From: Pseudomonas chlororaphis
GTDB lineage: Bacteria; Pseudomonadota; Gammaproteobacteria; Pseudomonadales; Pseudomonadaceae
Assembly (NCBI RefSeq): GCF_003731765.1
Contig: NZ_MOAL01000003.1
Location: forward strand, 310,001-374,000
Direction: 5' to 3'
Length of the DNA: 64,000 nucleotides
A program made the position numbers and the translations under genes. Of the stretch, positions 18,611 through 29,455 are shown in pieces (the stretch's first letter is position 1; each line of letters starts with the position of its first letter). A model generated the notes under the pieces. That model was not told the origin of the DNA, ran no database searches, and worked only from the letters and a program-made list of their open reading frames with translations.

Positions 18611-20020
18611 ATGCACCAGCAAGAGAAGGGTTTGAAACGCGGGCTGTCTGCCCGACATATTCGCTTTATGGCACTGGGGTCGGCGATCGGCACCGGGCTG
18701 TTCTACGGTTCTGCCTCGGCCATCCAAATGGCCGGCCCGGCGGTGCTCCTGGCCTACTTGATCGGTGGCGCCGCGGTGTTCATGGTGATGCGCGCCCTTG
18801 GCGAAATGGCCGTGCACAACCCGGTGTCCGGCTCGTTCGGTCAGTACGCCAGCACCTACCTTGGGCCCATGGCCGGCTTTATCCTCGGCTGGACCTACGC
18901 CTTTGAAATGATCATCGTCTGCCTGGCCGACGTCACCGCCTTCGGCATCTACATGGGGTTCTGGTTTCCCGAGGTGGCCCGCTGGGTCTGGGTGCTGGGC
19001 ATTGTCTTTCTGATCGGCGGCCTGAACCTGTGCAACGTCAAAGTCTTTGGCGAAATGGAGTTCTGGCTGTCGTTGCTCAAGGTCGGCGCCATCGTCGCGA
19101 TGATCCTCGGCGGCTTCGGCATCATGCTGTTCGGCATTCATTCGGCGGGCGAGACCCAGGTTGGCGGCCTGAGCAACCTGTGGGCCCACGGCGGCTTCAT
19201 GCCCAACGGCATCGGCGGTCTGATTGCCTCCCTGGCGGTGGTGATGTTCGCCTTTGGCGGCATCGAAATCATCGGCATCACCGCCGGTGAAGCCAAGGAC
19301 CCACAGCGGGTCATCCCTAAGGCGATCAACGCCGTGCCGCTGCGCATCCTGTTGTTCTACGTGCTGACGCTGTTTGTGCTGATGGCCATCTACCCGTGGC
19401 CGCAGATCGGCAGCCAGGGCAGCCCGTTCGTGCAGATCTTCAACAACCTGGGCATCGGCTCGGCGGCGACCATCCTCAATATCGTCGTGATCTCGGCGGC
19501 GGTCTCGGCCATCAACAGCGACATCTTCGGTGCCGGCCGCATGATGTACGGCCTGGCCCAGCAAGGGCAGGCGCCGAAAGGGTTTGCCCAGTTGTCGAAA
19601 CAGGGCGTGCCGTGGATGACCGTGGTGGTGATGGGCGCGGCTTTGTTGGGTGGCGTGCTGCTCAACTACCTGATTCCGGAAAACGTGTTCCTGCTGATTG
19701 CCTCGATTGCCACCTTCGCCACGGTCTGGGTGTGGCTGATGATTCTGTTCACTCAGGTGGCCATGCGTCGCTCGATGAGCAAGGAGCAAGTCGCCGAGCT
19801 GAAATTCCCGGTACCGTTCTGGCCCTATGCGCCAGCGGCGGCCATCGTGTTCATGCTGTTTGTATTTGGCGTGCTGGGTTATTTCCCCGACACCCAGGCC
19901 GCCCTGATTGTCGGCGCCGTGTGGATCGTGCTGCTGGTGATTGCCTATCTGCTGTGGGTCAAGCCTGCAGCCGGGCAAGCCGCCAAGGTTCACCGCGACC
20001 CGGCTTTGTCTCACCGTTAA
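18611..20020 (+). CDS. hutT: Amino acid permease, probable histidine transporter HutTh
   Basis: A 469-residue APC superfamily permease with 12 predicted transmembrane helices. The start ([28 protein letters not shown]) is typical of the proton-coupled amino acid permeases, and [16 protein letters not shown] follows. In SBW25 the equivalent gene was shown to carry histidine uptake. It lies in the long hut operon between hutH2 and hutI, after a REP doublet and an A-rich leader motif that suggests catabolite repression at the translational level. Confidence 0.93.
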   Translation: MHQQEKGLKRGLSARHIRFMALGSAIGTGLFYGSASAIQMAGPAVLLAYLIGGAAVFMVMRALGEMAVHNPVSGSFGQYASTYLGPMAGFILGWTYAFEMIIVCLADVTAFGIYMGFWFPEVARWVWVLGIVFLIGGLNLCNVKVFGEMEFWLSLLKVGAIVAMILGGFGIMLFGIHSAGETQVGGLSNLWAHGGFMPNGIGGLIASLAVVMFAFGGIEIIGITAGEAKDPQRVIPKAINAVPLRILLFYVLTLFVLMAIYPWPQIGSQGSPFVQIFNNLGIGSAATILNIVVISAAVSAINSDIFGAGRMMYGLAQQGQAPKGFAQLSKQGVPWMTVVVMGAALLGGVLLNYLIPENVFLLIASIATFATVWVWLMILFTQVAMRRSMSKEQVAELKFPVPFWPYAPAAAIVFMLFVFGVLGYFPDTQAALIVGAVWIVLLVIAYLLWVKPAAGQAAKVHRDPALSHR

Positions 20021-20035
20021 CTTATGGAGGCGTTG

Positions 20036-21241
20036 ATGAAAACGCTTTGGCAACACTGCCACGTCGCAACCATGGCCCAGGGCACGTACTCGATCATCGA
20101 GGATGCCGCCCTGGTCACGGCGGGTGCGCTGATCGAGTGGATCGGCCCGCGTAGCCAGGTGCCGGCGGCGGACTACGCCCAGGTGCATGACCTGCAAGGG
20201 GCGTGGGTCACCCCCGGGCTGATCGACTGCCACACCCACACGGTGTTCGGTGGCAATCGCAGCGGGGAATTCGAGCAACGGCTGCAAGGCGTGAGTTACG
20301 CCGAGATTGCCGCGGCCGGCGGTGGCATTGCCAGCACCGTGCGCGCCACGCGTGCCGCCACCGAGGATGAGTTGTTCGCCAGCGCTCACAAACGCTTGCG
20401 CAGCCTGTTGCGCGATGGCGTGACCACGGTGGAGATCAAGTCCGGCTATGGCCTGGACCTGGCCAGCGAGCGCAAATTGCTGCGGGTGATTCGTCGTCTC
20501 GGCGAAGCGCTGCCGGTCAGCGTGCGCGCCACCTGCCTGGCGGCCCACGCGTTGCCGCCGGAGTACAAGGACCGCGCGGATGACTACATCGACCATATCT
20601 GCAGTGAGATGCTGCCGGCCCTGGCAGCTGAAGGGCTGGTGGACGCCGTAGACGCCTTCTGCGAATACCTGGCGTTTTCCCCCGAGCAGGTGGAGCGGGT
20701 GTTTAAAGTGGCCCGGCAACTCGGCTTGCCGGTGAAGCTGCACGCCGAGCAACTGTCGTCGCTGCACGGCTCCAGCCTGGCCGCGCGTTACCAGGCGCTG
20801 TCGGCGGACCACCTGGAGTTCATGACCGAAGACGATGCCATCGCCATGGCCGCCTCGGGCACCGTCGCGGTCTTGCTGCCGGGCGCGTTCTACTTTCTAC
20901 GGGAAACCCAATTGCCGCCGATGGACGCCCTGCGCAAGCACGGGGTGAAGATCGCCATCGCCAGCGACCTCAACCCCGGTACCTCACCCGCGCTGTCGGT
21001 GCGCCTGATGCTGAACATGGCCTGCACCCTGTTCCGCATGACCCCGGAAGAAGCCCTGGCCGGCGCCACGCTGCACGCCGCCAGCGCCCTGGGCATGGGC
21101 CATAGCCACGGCTCGCTGGAAGTGGGCAAGGTGGCGGATTTTGTCGCCTGGCAAATCGATCGTCCCGCCGACCTGGCTTATTGGCTGGGCGGTGATCTGG
21201 AAAAACGTGTCGTGCGCCACGGCGCTGAAGTGACTGTGTAG
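20036..21241 (+). CDS. hutI: Imidazolonepropionase HutI
   Basis: Opens the ring of 4-imidazolone-5-propionate to give N-formimidoyl-glutamate, the third step of the pathway. The 401-residue amidohydrolase carries metal ligands in DCHTHTVF (near residue 70) and further ones in [11 protein letters not shown] and [11 protein letters not shown] take the ATG at 20036, preceded by GGAGGCGTTG, instead of the in-frame ATG at 20024, which would include that ribosome binding site in the coding region. hutG follows after 10 bases. Confidence 0.97.
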   Translation: MKTLWQHCHVATMAQGTYSIIEDAALVTAGALIEWIGPRSQVPAADYAQVHDLQGAWVTPGLIDCHTHTVFGGNRSGEFEQRLQGVSYAEIAAAGGGIASTVRATRAATEDELFASAHKRLRSLLRDGVTTVEIKSGYGLDLASERKLLRVIRRLGEALPVSVRATCLAAHALPPEYKDRADDYIDHICSEMLPALAAEGLVDAVDAFCEYLAFSPEQVERVFKVARQLGLPVKLHAEQLSSLHGSSLAARYQALSADHLEFMTEDDAIAMAASGTVAVLLPGAFYFLRETQLPPMDALRKHGVKIAIASDLNPGTSPALSVRLMLNMACTLFRMTPEEALAGATLHAASALGMGHSHGSLEVGKVADFVAWQIDRPADLAYWLGGDLEKRVVRHGAEVTV

Positions 21242-21251
21242 GAGAAGGCTT

Positions 21252-22052
21252 GTGGATAAGGTTCTGAGCTTCAAACAAGGCCGGGTGCCGCTGCTGATCA
21301 GCATGCCCCATGCCGGCGTGCGTCTGACGCCCACGGTGGCCGCCGGGCTGGTGCCCGAGGCACAAAGCCTGCCGGACACCGATTGGCATATCCCGCTGCT
21401 GTACGAGTTCGCCGAGGCATTGGGAGCCAGCACCCTGGCGGCCGAGTATTCGCGGTTTGTCATCGACCTGAATCGGCCGTCCGACGACGCACCTTTATAC
21501 GTCGGTGCCACCACCGGCCTCTATCCCGCCACCCTGTTCGACGGCGTGCCGTTGTTCCGTGAGGGGCTGGAACCGTCGAAGGCTGAGCGGGCGGACTATC
21601 TGCAGCAGGTATGGATGCCGTATCACACCACCCTGCAGCAGGAGCTGGCGCGGCTTAAGGCCGAATTCGGTTATGCCTTGCTGTTCGACGCCCATTCGAT
21701 CCGTTCGCTGATCCCCCATCTGTTCGAGGGCCGGCTGCCGGACTTCAACCTGGGCACCTTCAACGGGCACAGCTGCGATGGCCAACTGGCCAGCCAGCTG
21801 GAAGCGGTTTGCGCGGGCCACAGCGACTACACCCACGTGCTCAACGGGCGCTTCAAGGGCGGCCATATCACCCGTCATTACGGCAACCCGGCCGAAGATA
21901 TCCACGCGGTCCAGCTGGAGCTGTCCCAGGCAACGTATATGGAAGAGTTCGAACCGTTCCGTTATCGGGCAGACCTGGCGGCCCCGACTCAGGTGGTGCT
22001 CAAGGCCCTGCTGCAAACGTTTTTGAGCTGGGGGCAGCAGCGTTACGCCTGA
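21252..22052 (+). CDS. hutG: N-formylglutamate deformylase HutG
   Basis: Hydrolyses N-formyl-L-glutamate to formate and L-glutamate, the last step of the pathway. The 266-residue protein belongs to the FGase family, with PLLISMPHAGVRLTP near the start, FVIDLNRP, and the metal-site-like FDAHSIRS. The start is GTG after GGAGAAGGCTT. This is the last gene of the ten-gene hut operon; a 9-bp hairpin follows about 50 bases after the stop. Confidence 0.97.
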   Translation: MDKVLSFKQGRVPLLISMPHAGVRLTPTVAAGLVPEAQSLPDTDWHIPLLYEFAEALGASTLAAEYSRFVIDLNRPSDDAPLYVGATTGLYPATLFDGVPLFREGLEPSKAERADYLQQVWMPYHTTLQQELARLKAEFGYALLFDAHSIRSLIPHLFEGRLPDFNLGTFNGHSCDGQLASQLEAVCAGHSDYTHVLNGRFKGGHITRHYGNPAEDIHAVQLELSQATYMEEFEPFRYRADLAAPTQVVLKALLQTFLSWGQQRYA

Positions 22053-22102
22053 ATGGGCGCGCTCGATTGGCGGCAGGCCGGCGCCTGTCGGCTGCACCTT
22101 TT

Positions 22103-22127
22103 GCCAGCCCGGTCACTGCGGGCTGGC
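22103..22127 (+). terminator. Hairpin after hutG
   Basis: GCCAGCCCG at 22103-22111 pairs with CGGGCTGGC at 22119-22127 around a 7-base loop. It is the strongest hairpin at the end of the hut operon but has no U tract, so it is either a Rho-assisted end point or a 3' stabilising stem. Confidence 0.4.
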
Positions 22128-22257
22128 CGGCGGTTGGGGCAACGAAGCCCCAAATTCTTCAAGGGCATGCTGATTACGCGATTCGGGTTTATGATGCCGA
22201 ACGGCAAAATAATTGAAGTCCCCCCAGGGATGAACCCGACCCCTTACGGAGCGCGTG

Positions 22258-23229
22258 ATGCAGACTTTGTACCCGCAGATCAAACCCTACGCCCGGCACG
22301 ATCTGGCCGTCGACGAGACTCATGTGCTGTATGTCGACGAAAGCGGTTCTCCGGAAGGTTTGCCGGTGGTGTTCATCCACGGTGGCCCGGGCTCCGGTTG
22401 CGATGCCGCGAGCCGTTGCTATTTTGATCCGAACCTGTACCGCATTGTCACCTTCGACCAGCGCGGTTGCGGTCGTTCCACGCCCTATGCCAGCCTGGAA
22501 AACAACACCACCTGGGACCTGGTGGCCGACCTGGAGCGCATTCGCCTGCACCTGGGTATCGACAAATGGGTGCTGTTCGGCGGCTCTTGGGGTTCGACCC
22601 TGGCCCTGGCCTACGCTCAAACCCACCCTGAGCGGGTGCACGGTCTGATTGTGCGGGGCATCTTTCTTGCCCGTCCCCAGGAAATCGAATGGTTCTACCA
22701 GGCCGGCGCCAACCGCCTGTTCCCCGACTATTGGCAGGACTATGTGGCGCCGATCCCCCTGGATGAGCGGCATGACCTGCTCAGCGCTTTCCACAAACGT
22801 CTGACCGGTACCGACCAGATCGCCCAGATGCACGCGGCCAAGGCCTGGTCCACCTGGGAAGGTCGCACCGCCACCCTGCGCCCCAACCCGCAGGTGGTGG
22901 ATCGTTTCACCGAGCCACAGCGTGCGCTGTCCATCGCCCGCATCGAATGCCACTACTTCACCAATAACGCCTTCCTTGAGCCCAACCAGTTGATTCGCGA
23001 CATGGGCAAGATTGCCCATTTGCCCGGGGTGATCGTGCACGGCCGCTACGACGTGATCTGCCCGCTGGACAATGCCTGGGAACTGCACCAGGCCTGGCCC
23101 AACAGCGAACTGCAGGTGATTCGCGACGCGGGCCATGCGGCTTCCGAGCCGGGCATCACCGATGCCTTGGTGCGCGCTGCCGATCAGATGGCCCGGCGCC
23201 TGCTCGACCTGCCTCTCGAAGAAGCATGA
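22258..23229 (+). CDS. pip: Proline iminopeptidase
   Basis: Removes N-terminal proline from peptides in the cytoplasm. The 323-residue alpha/beta hydrolase has the HGGPGSG oxyanion motif (near residue 41), the nucleophile in GGSWGS, and the late Asp and His in HGRYDVICP and DAGHAA. The start is the ATG at 22258; a GTG sits directly before it. The gene overlaps dtd by 4 bases, so the pair is translationally coupled. Confidence 0.96.
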   Translation: MQTLYPQIKPYARHDLAVDETHVLYVDESGSPEGLPVVFIHGGPGSGCDAASRCYFDPNLYRIVTFDQRGCGRSTPYASLENNTTWDLVADLERIRLHLGIDKWVLFGGSWGSTLALAYAQTHPERVHGLIVRGIFLARPQEIEWFYQAGANRLFPDYWQDYVAPIPLDERHDLLSAFHKRLTGTDQIAQMHAAKAWSTWEGRTATLRPNPQVVDRFTEPQRALSIARIECHYFTNNAFLEPNQLIRDMGKIAHLPGVIVHGRYDVICPLDNAWELHQAWPNSELQVIRDAGHAASEPGITDALVRAADQMARRLLDLPLEEA

Positions 23230-23663
23230 GGGGGCTGTTGCAGCGCGTTGGCCACGCGCGGGTGGAAGTCGCCGGCGAAATCGTCGGCGCGATCGATCAG
23301 GGCTTAATGGTGCTGGTGGCAGTGGAACCCGGGGACACCCGGGCCAGCGCCGACAAATTGCTGCATAAGCTGCTTAACTATCGGGTGTTCAGTGACGCCG
23401 AGGGCAAGATGAATCTGTCCTTGGCCGATGTGGCAGGCGGTTTGTTGCTGGTGTCGCAATTCACCCTGGCCGCGGACACCAAAAGCGGGTTGCGCCCGAG
23501 CTTTTCCACGGCCGCTGCACCCGCCTTGGCCGAGGAGCTTTTCGACTACCTGTTGGGCAAGGCGCAACAGTTGCATGGCAAAGTGGCTGCGGGGCGTTTT
23601 GGCGCCGATATGCAGGTGCATCTGGTCAATGATGGCCCGGTAACCTTCCTGTTACAGGTCTGA
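23226..23663 (+). CDS. dtd: D-aminoacyl-tRNA deacylase
   Basis: Recycles tRNA mischarged with D-amino acids or glycine. The 145-residue length is typical and both family motifs are present: [12 protein letters not shown] (near residue 77) and [11 protein letters not shown] at the C terminus, which holds the cross-subunit Gly-cisPro. It is coupled to pip by an ATGA overlap. An AAACAGCTGTTT palindrome lies 39 bases past the stop. Confidence 0.97.
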   Translation: MRGLLQRVGHARVEVAGEIVGAIDQGLMVLVAVEPGDTRASADKLLHKLLNYRVFSDAEGKMNLSLADVAGGLLLVSQFTLAADTKSGLRPSFSTAAAPALAEELFDYLLGKAQQLHGKVAAGRFGADMQVHLVNDGPVTFLLQV

Positions 23664-23939
23664 AAGCGCCTGAAACATCTTTTTCCGCCGATTTGGGCCG
23701 CAAACAGCTGTTTTTCGCGATAAATACTTTGTTACCCCTGATGCGTTGTAACGCGGCCTACTAGATAATCGCGCGCTACGGGGATCAGCGTTCGTTGGTC
23801 CATTTTGATTTAGGTAGAGACTTGTCCGCGACCGTTTGGGGAATCATTTAGCCCCATCGGAGTCGGAACAATGCTCGCCAACCTGGCATATAGATAGCTG
23901 GCCGTTGGTTTTTTGATCTGTTTTCGGCGAGGGTTGCTC

Positions 23940-25754
23940 GTGATTGTTAGTCCCTGTAATGCACCAAAATTGTCGGCCAAAGGGTTACGAAACGCGTTGC
24001 TGACAGGCTCTGCACTGCTTTGCCTGTTGGGCGCCGGCCCACTGATGGCTTTCAATCTGGATGATGTATCGGCCAAGGCTAAAGAGCTGGCCGGGCAGAA
24101 GTACGAAGCCCCGCGCAGTAACCTGCCGAACGAATTTCGTGAGATGAAGTTCGCGGATTACCAAAAAATCCGTTTCCTCACTGAAAAAGCCGAATGGGCC
24201 AATCAAAAGACCCCGTTCAAGCTGTCGTTCTATCACCAGGGCATGCACTTCGATACGCCGGTGAAAATCAACGAAATCACCGCCAACACCGTTGAAGAGA
24301 TCAAGTACGACCCGAATCGCTTCGATTTCGGCGACCTCAAGTTCGATCCCAAGGCCACCGAAAAGCTCGGCTATGCCGGCTTCCGCGTGCTCTACCCGAT
24401 CAACAAGGCTGACAAGCAAGACGAGATCATGACCATGCTCGGCGCGAGCTACTTCCGCGTCGTTGGCAAAGGCCATACCTACGGTTTGTCTGCCCGTGGC
24501 CTGGCGATCGATACCGCCTTGCCGTCCGGGGAAGAGTTCCCGCGCTTCACCGAATTCTGGATTCAGCAGCCCAAGCCGACCGACAAGCACCTGGTGATCT
24601 TCGCCTTGCTGGACTCGCCACGGGCTTCCGGCGCCTATCGCCTGACCCTGCGTCCGGGCAGCGACACCATCGTTGACGTCAAGGCTCGTGTCTTCCTGCG
24701 GGACAAAGTCGGCAAGCTGGGCATCGCTCCGCTGACCAGCATGTTCCTGTTCGGCGCCAACCAGCCGTCGAAAGTCCTCAACTACCGTCGCGAGCTGCAC
24801 GACTCCAGCGGCCTGTCGATCCATGCCGGCAATGGCGAGTGGATCTGGCGCCCACTGAACAACCCGAAACACCTCGCCGTGAGCAACTTCTCGGTCGAGA
24901 ACCCACGTGGTTTTGGCCTGCTGCAACGCGGTCGCGACTTCAGCCACTACGAAGACCTCGACGACCGCTACGACAAGCGCCCAAGCGCCTGGATCGAGCC
25001 GAAGGGCGATTGGGGCAAAGGCACCGTCGACCTGGTCGAGATTCCGACCGCCGACGAAACCAACGACAACATCGTTGCCTTCTGGAATCCGGAAAAGCAG
25101 CCTGAGCCAGGCCAGCCGATGGACTTCGCCTACCGCCTGCACTGGACCATCGACGAAGCGTCCCTGCATTCCCCGGACAGCGCCTGGGTCGAGCAGACTC
25201 TGCGTTCTACGGGTGATGTGAAGCAGTCCAACCTGATTCGTCAGCCGGACGGCAGCGTGGCGTACCTGGTGGACTTCGAGGGCCCATCCCTCAAGGCCCT
25301 GGCCCAGGATGCCCAGGTTCGCAGCCAAGTCAGCGTCGGCGACAACGCCGAGCTGGTGGAAAACAGCGTGCGCTACAACCCGGAAACCCAGGGCTGGCGC
25401 TTGACCCTGCGCTTGAAGATCAAAGACCCGAGCAAGTCCACCGAGATGCGTGCTGCACTGGTGCGTGACGTGGTCGAGTCCGAGCCGGTCAAGGCGACAG
25501 TGCCGGCCTCCAGCTCGGCTGTAGCCAAGGCGGACAAGGTCGCGGCCAAGCAGCAGGAGAAGAAAGACAAGGAAGCCAAGCAGGCTGAAGCCAAACAGGC
25601 CGATGCCAAGCCGGCGAAAGATGCCAAGGACAAGGACAGCAAAGACGCCAAACAGCCTGCTGCTGCGGACGCGGCCCCAGCCACACCGGAACCGGTTAAA
25701 ACTGAACAAGTCTTGACCGAGACCTGGAGCTACCAGTTGCCTGCCGATGAGTAA
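23940..25754 (+). CDS. opgG: Periplasmic glucan biosynthesis protein OpgG
   Basis: Acts in the periplasm in making osmoregulated periplasmic glucans, probably adding branches to the beta-1,2 backbone. I take the GTG at 23940 ([14 protein letters not shown]) as the start, giving 604 residues; the frame is open further to a TTG at 23913. A signal segment ([18 protein letters not shown]) precedes [15 protein letters not shown], the mature start of the family. The last 70 residues are a lysine- and alanine-rich low-complexity tail ([20 protein letters not shown]), longer than in enterobacterial OpgG. The 276 bases upstream hold no gene, consistent with a long control region. It overlaps opgH by 8 bases. 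Confidence 0.95.
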   Translation: MIVSPCNAPKLSAKGLRNALLTGSALLCLLGAGPLMAFNLDDVSAKAKELAGQKYEAPRSNLPNEFREMKFADYQKIRFLTEKAEWANQKTPFKLSFYHQGMHFDTPVKINEITANTVEEIKYDPNRFDFGDLKFDPKATEKLGYAGFRVLYPINKADKQDEIMTMLGASYFRVVGKGHTYGLSARGLAIDTALPSGEEFPRFTEFWIQQPKPTDKHLVIFALLDSPRASGAYRLTLRPGSDTIVDVKARVFLRDKVGKLGIAPLTSMFLFGANQPSKVLNYRRELHDSSGLSIHAGNGEWIWRPLNNPKHLAVSNFSVENPRGFGLLQRGRDFSHYEDLDDRYDKRPSAWIEPKGDWGKGTVDLVEIPTADETNDNIVAFWNPEKQPEPGQPMDFAYRLHWTIDEASLHSPDSAWVEQTLRSTGDVKQSNLIRQPDGSVAYLVDFEGPSLKALAQDAQVRSQVSVGDNAELVENSVRYNPETQGWRLTLRLKIKDPSKSTEMRAALVRDVVESEPVKATVPASSSAVAKADKVAAKQQEKKDKEAKQAEAKQADAKPAKDAKDKDSKDAKQPAAADAAPATPEPVKTEQVLTETWSYQLPADE

Positions 25755-28317
25755 CTCTCAAGCCCAGCCAGAGTCCCTGCTCGAGTACCTGGCGCACCTG
25801 CCGATGAGCGATGAGCAGCGCGCGGAACTCGCGGGCTGCACGTCCTTCAGCGAACTCCACGAGCGACTCTCGTCCTCGACCTTCGACGCTCCTGCCGATG
25901 CCGCCCAGGCTTCGGTGGGTCGTCGCCTGACCCTGAGCACCGCCCAGGAACTGGAAGAGGCCGAGATGCTGGCCGTCGACGCCAGCGGCCGAGTCTGCCT
26001 CAAGGCCACGCCGCCGATCCGTCGGACCAAGGTGGTTCCGGAGCCGTGGCGCACCAATATCCTGGTGCGTGGCTGGCGCCGCCTGACCGGGCGCACCAAT
26101 CCGCCGGCACCGCCGAAGGATGAACGTGTGCTGCCGGCTGCGCGCTGGCGCACCGTGGGTTCGATCCGCCGCTACATTCTGTTGGTGTTGATGCTCGGCC
26201 AGACCATCGTCGCTGGCTGGTACATGAAAGGCATCATGCCGTACCAGGGCTGGTCCTTCGTCGACCTGGAAGAAGTCCTGCACCAGCCGTTGATGCAGAC
26301 CGCGACCCAAGTGCTGCCCTATGCCCTGCAAACCAGCATCCTGATCCTCTTCGGGATTCTCTTCTGCTGGGTCTCGGCGGGTTTCTGGACCGCGTTGATG
26401 GGTTTCCTCGAACTGCTCACCGGCCACGACAAGTACCGCATCTCGGGTGCCAGCGCCGGTAACGAGCCGATCGCCAAGGATGCGCGCACCGCGTTGGTGA
26501 TGCCGATCTGCAACGAAGACGTGCCCCGGGTGTTTGCCGGCCTGCGTGCGACCTTCGAGTCGGTGGCTGCCACCGGCGACCTGGATCGCTTCGACTTCTT
26601 TGTTCTCAGCGACAGTAACGATTCCGATATCTGCGTGGCCGAACAGCAGGCCTGGCTGGACGTCTGCCGGGAAGCCAAGGGCTTCGGTAAGATTTTCTAC
26701 CGTCGCCGTCGCCGTCGGGTAAAGCGCAAGAGCGGCAACCTCGACGACTTCTGCCGTCGCTGGGGTGGCGATTACAAGTACATGGTGGTGCTCGACGCCG
26801 ACAGCGTGATGAGCGGCGAATGCCTGACCAGCCTGGTGCGCCTGATGGAGGCCACGCCGGACGCGGGCATCATCCAGACCGCGCCACGGGCGTCGGGCAT
26901 GGACACCCTGTATGCGCGCATGCAGCAGTTCGCCACTCGGGTCTACGGCCCGCTGTTCACCGCCGGCCTGCACTTCTGGCAGTTGGGCGAATCCCACTAC
27001 TGGGGCCACAACGCGATCATCCGCATGAAGCCGTTTATCGAGCACTGCGCCCTGGCGCCGTTGCCCGGCAAAGGGGCCTTCGCCGGTGCGATCCTGTCCC
27101 ACGACTTCGTCGAAGCAGCGCTGATGCGCCGTGCCGGCTGGGGTGTGTGGATTGCCTATGATCTGCCGGGTAGCTACGAAGAGCTGCCGCCGAACCTGCT
27201 GGATGAACTCAAGCGTGACCGTCGCTGGTGCCACGGCAACCTGATGAACTTCCGCCTGTTCCTGGTCAAGGGCATGCACCCGGTGCACCGTGCGGTGTTC
27301 CTTACCGGTGTGATGTCCTACCTGTCGGCGCCGTTGTGGTTCTTCTTCCTGGTGCTGTCCACGGCCTTGCTGGCGGTCAACACCCTGATGGAGCCGCAGT
27401 ACTTCCTCGAGCCTCGGCAGCTGTATCCGCTGTGGCCGCAGTGGCACCCGGACAAGGCCATCGCGCTGTTCTCCACGACCATCGTGCTGCTGTTCCTGCC
27501 GAAGTTGCTGAGCATCATCCTGATCTGGGCCAAGGGTGCGAAAGAGTTCGGTGGCAAGTTCAAGGTCACCCTGTCCATGCTCCTGGAGATGCTGTTCTCC
27601 ATGCTGCTGGCGCCGGTGCGGATGATCTTCCACACCCGGTTCGTGCTGGCCGCGTTCCTCGGCTGGGCCGCGACCTGGAATTCGCCGCAGCGTGACGACG
27701 ACTCCACCCCCTGGAGCGAAGCCGTGCGTCGCCACGGTCCACAGACCCTGCTGGGCTTCTGCTGGGCCCTGCTGGTGATCTGGCTGAACCCGAGCTTCCT
27801 CTGGTGGCTGGTGCCCATCGTCGGTTCGCTGATGTTGTCGATCCCGGTGTCGGTGATCTCCAGTCGTGTCGGCCTGGGCCTGAAGTCCCGTGACGAAAGC
27901 CTGTTCCTGATCCCTGAGGAATACGCGCCGCCACAGGCCTTGCTGGCGACTGATCAGTACACCCATGAAAACCGTTGGCACGCGCTCAACGACGGCTTTA
28001 TCCGGGCCGTGGTCGATCCGCAGCAGAACGCCCTGGCCTGCGCCTTGGCGACCTCGCGCCACGGTCTGGCCGAGCCGATCGAATGGCTGCGTACCGAACG
28101 GGTGCGCCACGCCTTGAAAGTCGGCCCGGCGGGCTTGAACAACAGCGAGCGCCTGGCGCTGTTGAGCGACCCGGTGGCCCTGGCGCGCCTGCACGAGCAG
28201 GTGTGGAGCGAAGGTCATGCAGACTGGCTGAGTGCCTGGCGCCAGTCGGTGGATGCCGACCCTCATGCGCCGCTGCTACCGTTGCAGCCGCTCACCGCCC
28301 AGGCTGTTCCGGCCTGA
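25747..28317 (+). CDS. opgH: Glucans biosynthesis glucosyltransferase OpgH
   Basis: Inner membrane beta-glucosyltransferase that polymerises UDP-glucose into the glucan backbone and exports it. The 856-residue protein has transmembrane segments near 140-160 and 195-225, a cytoplasmic GT2 domain with the DAD motif ([10 protein letters not shown]), [15 protein letters not shown] and the RDRRW acceptor motif, and a C-terminal bundle of helices. Length and order match the enterobacterial enzyme. It overlaps the end of opgG and is followed at once by an intrinsic terminator, so opgGH is a two-gene operon. Confidence 0.97.
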   Translation: MSNSQAQPESLLEYLAHLPMSDEQRAELAGCTSFSELHERLSSSTFDAPADAAQASVGRRLTLSTAQELEEAEMLAVDASGRVCLKATPPIRRTKVVPEPWRTNILVRGWRRLTGRTNPPAPPKDERVLPAARWRTVGSIRRYILLVLMLGQTIVAGWYMKGIMPYQGWSFVDLEEVLHQPLMQTATQVLPYALQTSILILFGILFCWVSAGFWTALMGFLELLTGHDKYRISGASAGNEPIAKDARTALVMPICNEDVPRVFAGLRATFESVAATGDLDRFDFFVLSDSNDSDICVAEQQAWLDVCREAKGFGKIFYRRRRRRVKRKSGNLDDFCRRWGGDYKYMVVLDADSVMSGECLTSLVRLMEATPDAGIIQTAPRASGMDTLYARMQQFATRVYGPLFTAGLHFWQLGESHYWGHNAIIRMKPFIEHCALAPLPGKGAFAGAILSHDFVEAALMRRAGWGVWIAYDLPGSYEELPPNLLDELKRDRRWCHGNLMNFRLFLVKGMHPVHRAVFLTGVMSYLSAPLWFFFLVLSTALLAVNTLMEPQYFLEPRQLYPLWPQWHPDKAIALFSTTIVLLFLPKLLSIILIWAKGAKEFGGKFKVTLSMLLEMLFSMLLAPVRMIFHTRFVLAAFLGWAATWNSPQRDDDSTPWSEAVRRHGPQTLLGFCWALLVIWLNPSFLWWLVPIVGSLMLSIPVSVISSRVGLGLKSRDESLFLIPEEYAPPQALLATDQYTHENRWHALNDGFIRAVVDPQQNALACALATSRHGLAEPIEWLRTERVRHALKVGPAGLNNSERLALLSDPVALARLHEQVWSEGHADWLSAWRQSVDADPHAPLLPLQPLTAQAVPA

Positions 28318-28320
28318 GTC

Positions 28321-28351
28321 AAAGCCCCGCTTTAGAGCGGGGCTTTTTTTT
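28321..28351 (+). terminator. Intrinsic terminator of opgGH
   Basis: AAGCCCCGCT pairs with AGCGGGGCTT around a 4-base loop, followed by a run of eight T. It ends directly downstream of opgH. Confidence 0.95.
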
Positions 28352-28548
28352 GCCTGGACCGGCGGTCGCCCTGCGACGTTTTTGTCACAAACAAATCCTG
28401 CCTAAACCCTTGTGCAAATGAGCGAGTGCGTTAGCATCGCTCCCCGAATTGGAGCGCATGGACAACAAACTGTCCGTATCTGTTGGTTTTCCAAGGAAAA
28501 CCCGGCGCGCGCCCGGCACACAATAAAATGGGTTCAGGGGACATAACG

Positions 28549-29346
28549 ATGAAAAAGTACCTTTCGATGCTGTTGCTCGGCGTCTCGGCGCTGGTTGCGG
28601 TCAATGCGGCCCAGGCAGGCGCCATCGATGACGCCGTTAAGCGCGGCACGCTGAAAGTCGGCATGGACCCGACCTACATGCCGTTCGAAATGACCAACAA
28701 GCGCGGCGAGATCATCGGTTTCGAAGTCGACCTGCTCAAGGCCATGGCCAAGTCCATGGGGGTCAAACTGGAAATGGTCTCCACCGGTTACGACGGCATC
28801 ATCCCGGCCCTGCTGACCGACAAATTCGACATGATCGGCAGCGGCATGACCCTGACCCAGGAACGTAACCTGCGCCTGAACTTCAGCGACCCCTTCATTG
28901 TGGTTGGCCAGACCTTGCTGATCCGCAAGGAACTGGAAGGCACCATCAAGTCCTACAAAGACCTGAACAGCGCCGACTACCGCATCACCTCCAAGCTGGG
29001 GACCACCGGCGAGATGGTGGCCAAGAAGCTGATCGCCAAAGCCAAGTACCACGGCTATGACAACGAGCAGGAAGCCGTGCTCGACGTGGTCAACGGCAAG
29101 GCTGACGCCTTCATCTACGACGCCCCGTACAACGTGGTGGCACTGAGCAAGGTCGGCAACGGCAAGCTGGTGTTCCTCGACAAGCCGTTCACCTATGAGC
29201 CCCTGGCCTTCGGCCTGAAGAAAGGCGACCACGACAGCCTGAACTTCATCAACAACTTCCTGCACCAGATCCACGAAGACGGCACCTACGATCGCATCCA
29301 TGACAAGTGGTTCAAGAGCACCGAGTGGCTCAAGGACATGGAATAA
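28549..29346 (+). CDS. Polar amino acid ABC transporter, periplasmic binding protein
   Basis: A 265-residue family 3 solute-binding protein. The signal peptide ends at AAQA (residue 23). Ligand-site features of amino acid binding proteins are seen: VGMDPTYMPFEM, the GFEVDLLKAMAK block, DMIGSGMTLTQERNL and KLGTTGEMV. The ATG at 28549 is the natural start; an upstream in-frame GTG at 28483 would put 22 residues before the signal peptide. It heads a three-gene transporter operon. The exact amino acid cannot be read from sequence. Confidence 0.9.
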   Translation: MKKYLSMLLLGVSALVAVNAAQAGAIDDAVKRGTLKVGMDPTYMPFEMTNKRGEIIGFEVDLLKAMAKSMGVKLEMVSTGYDGIIPALLTDKFDMIGSGMTLTQERNLRLNFSDPFIVVGQTLLIRKELEGTIKSYKDLNSADYRITSKLGTTGEMVAKKLIAKAKYHGYDNEQEAVLDVVNGKADAFIYDAPYNVVALSKVGNGKLVFLDKPFTYEPLAFGLKKGDHDSLNFINNFLHQIHEDGTYDRIHDKWFKSTEWLKDME

Positions 29347-29357
29347 CGCGGCATCCC

Positions 29358-29414
29358 TTCGCCGGCCAGCCGGCTCCTGCAGAGTGATGTGTGGGAGCCG
29401 GCGGGTCGGCGAAA
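29358..29414. repeat. REP doublet inside the amino acid ABC operon
   Basis: CTTCGCCGGCCAGCCGGCTC (from 29358) faces GGAGCCGGCGGGTCGGCGAA (29393-29412) in inverted orientation. It separates the binding protein gene from the membrane components, where stem-loops often hold the binding protein message at a higher level. Confidence 0.8.
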
Positions 29415-29455
29415 GCGTCTGAATTGGCGACACCCACCCCGGAACCTGCACAGTA

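Noticed and set aside
18572..20812. 746-codon open frame opposite hutTh and hutI
   Set aside because: Same antisense composition effect of high-GC codon use; overlaps two clear genes entirely.
23702..23713. Perfect palindrome AAACAGCTGTTT after dtd
   Set aside because: Too short for a terminator stem with a loop, and with no second copy or known operator match it may be chance.
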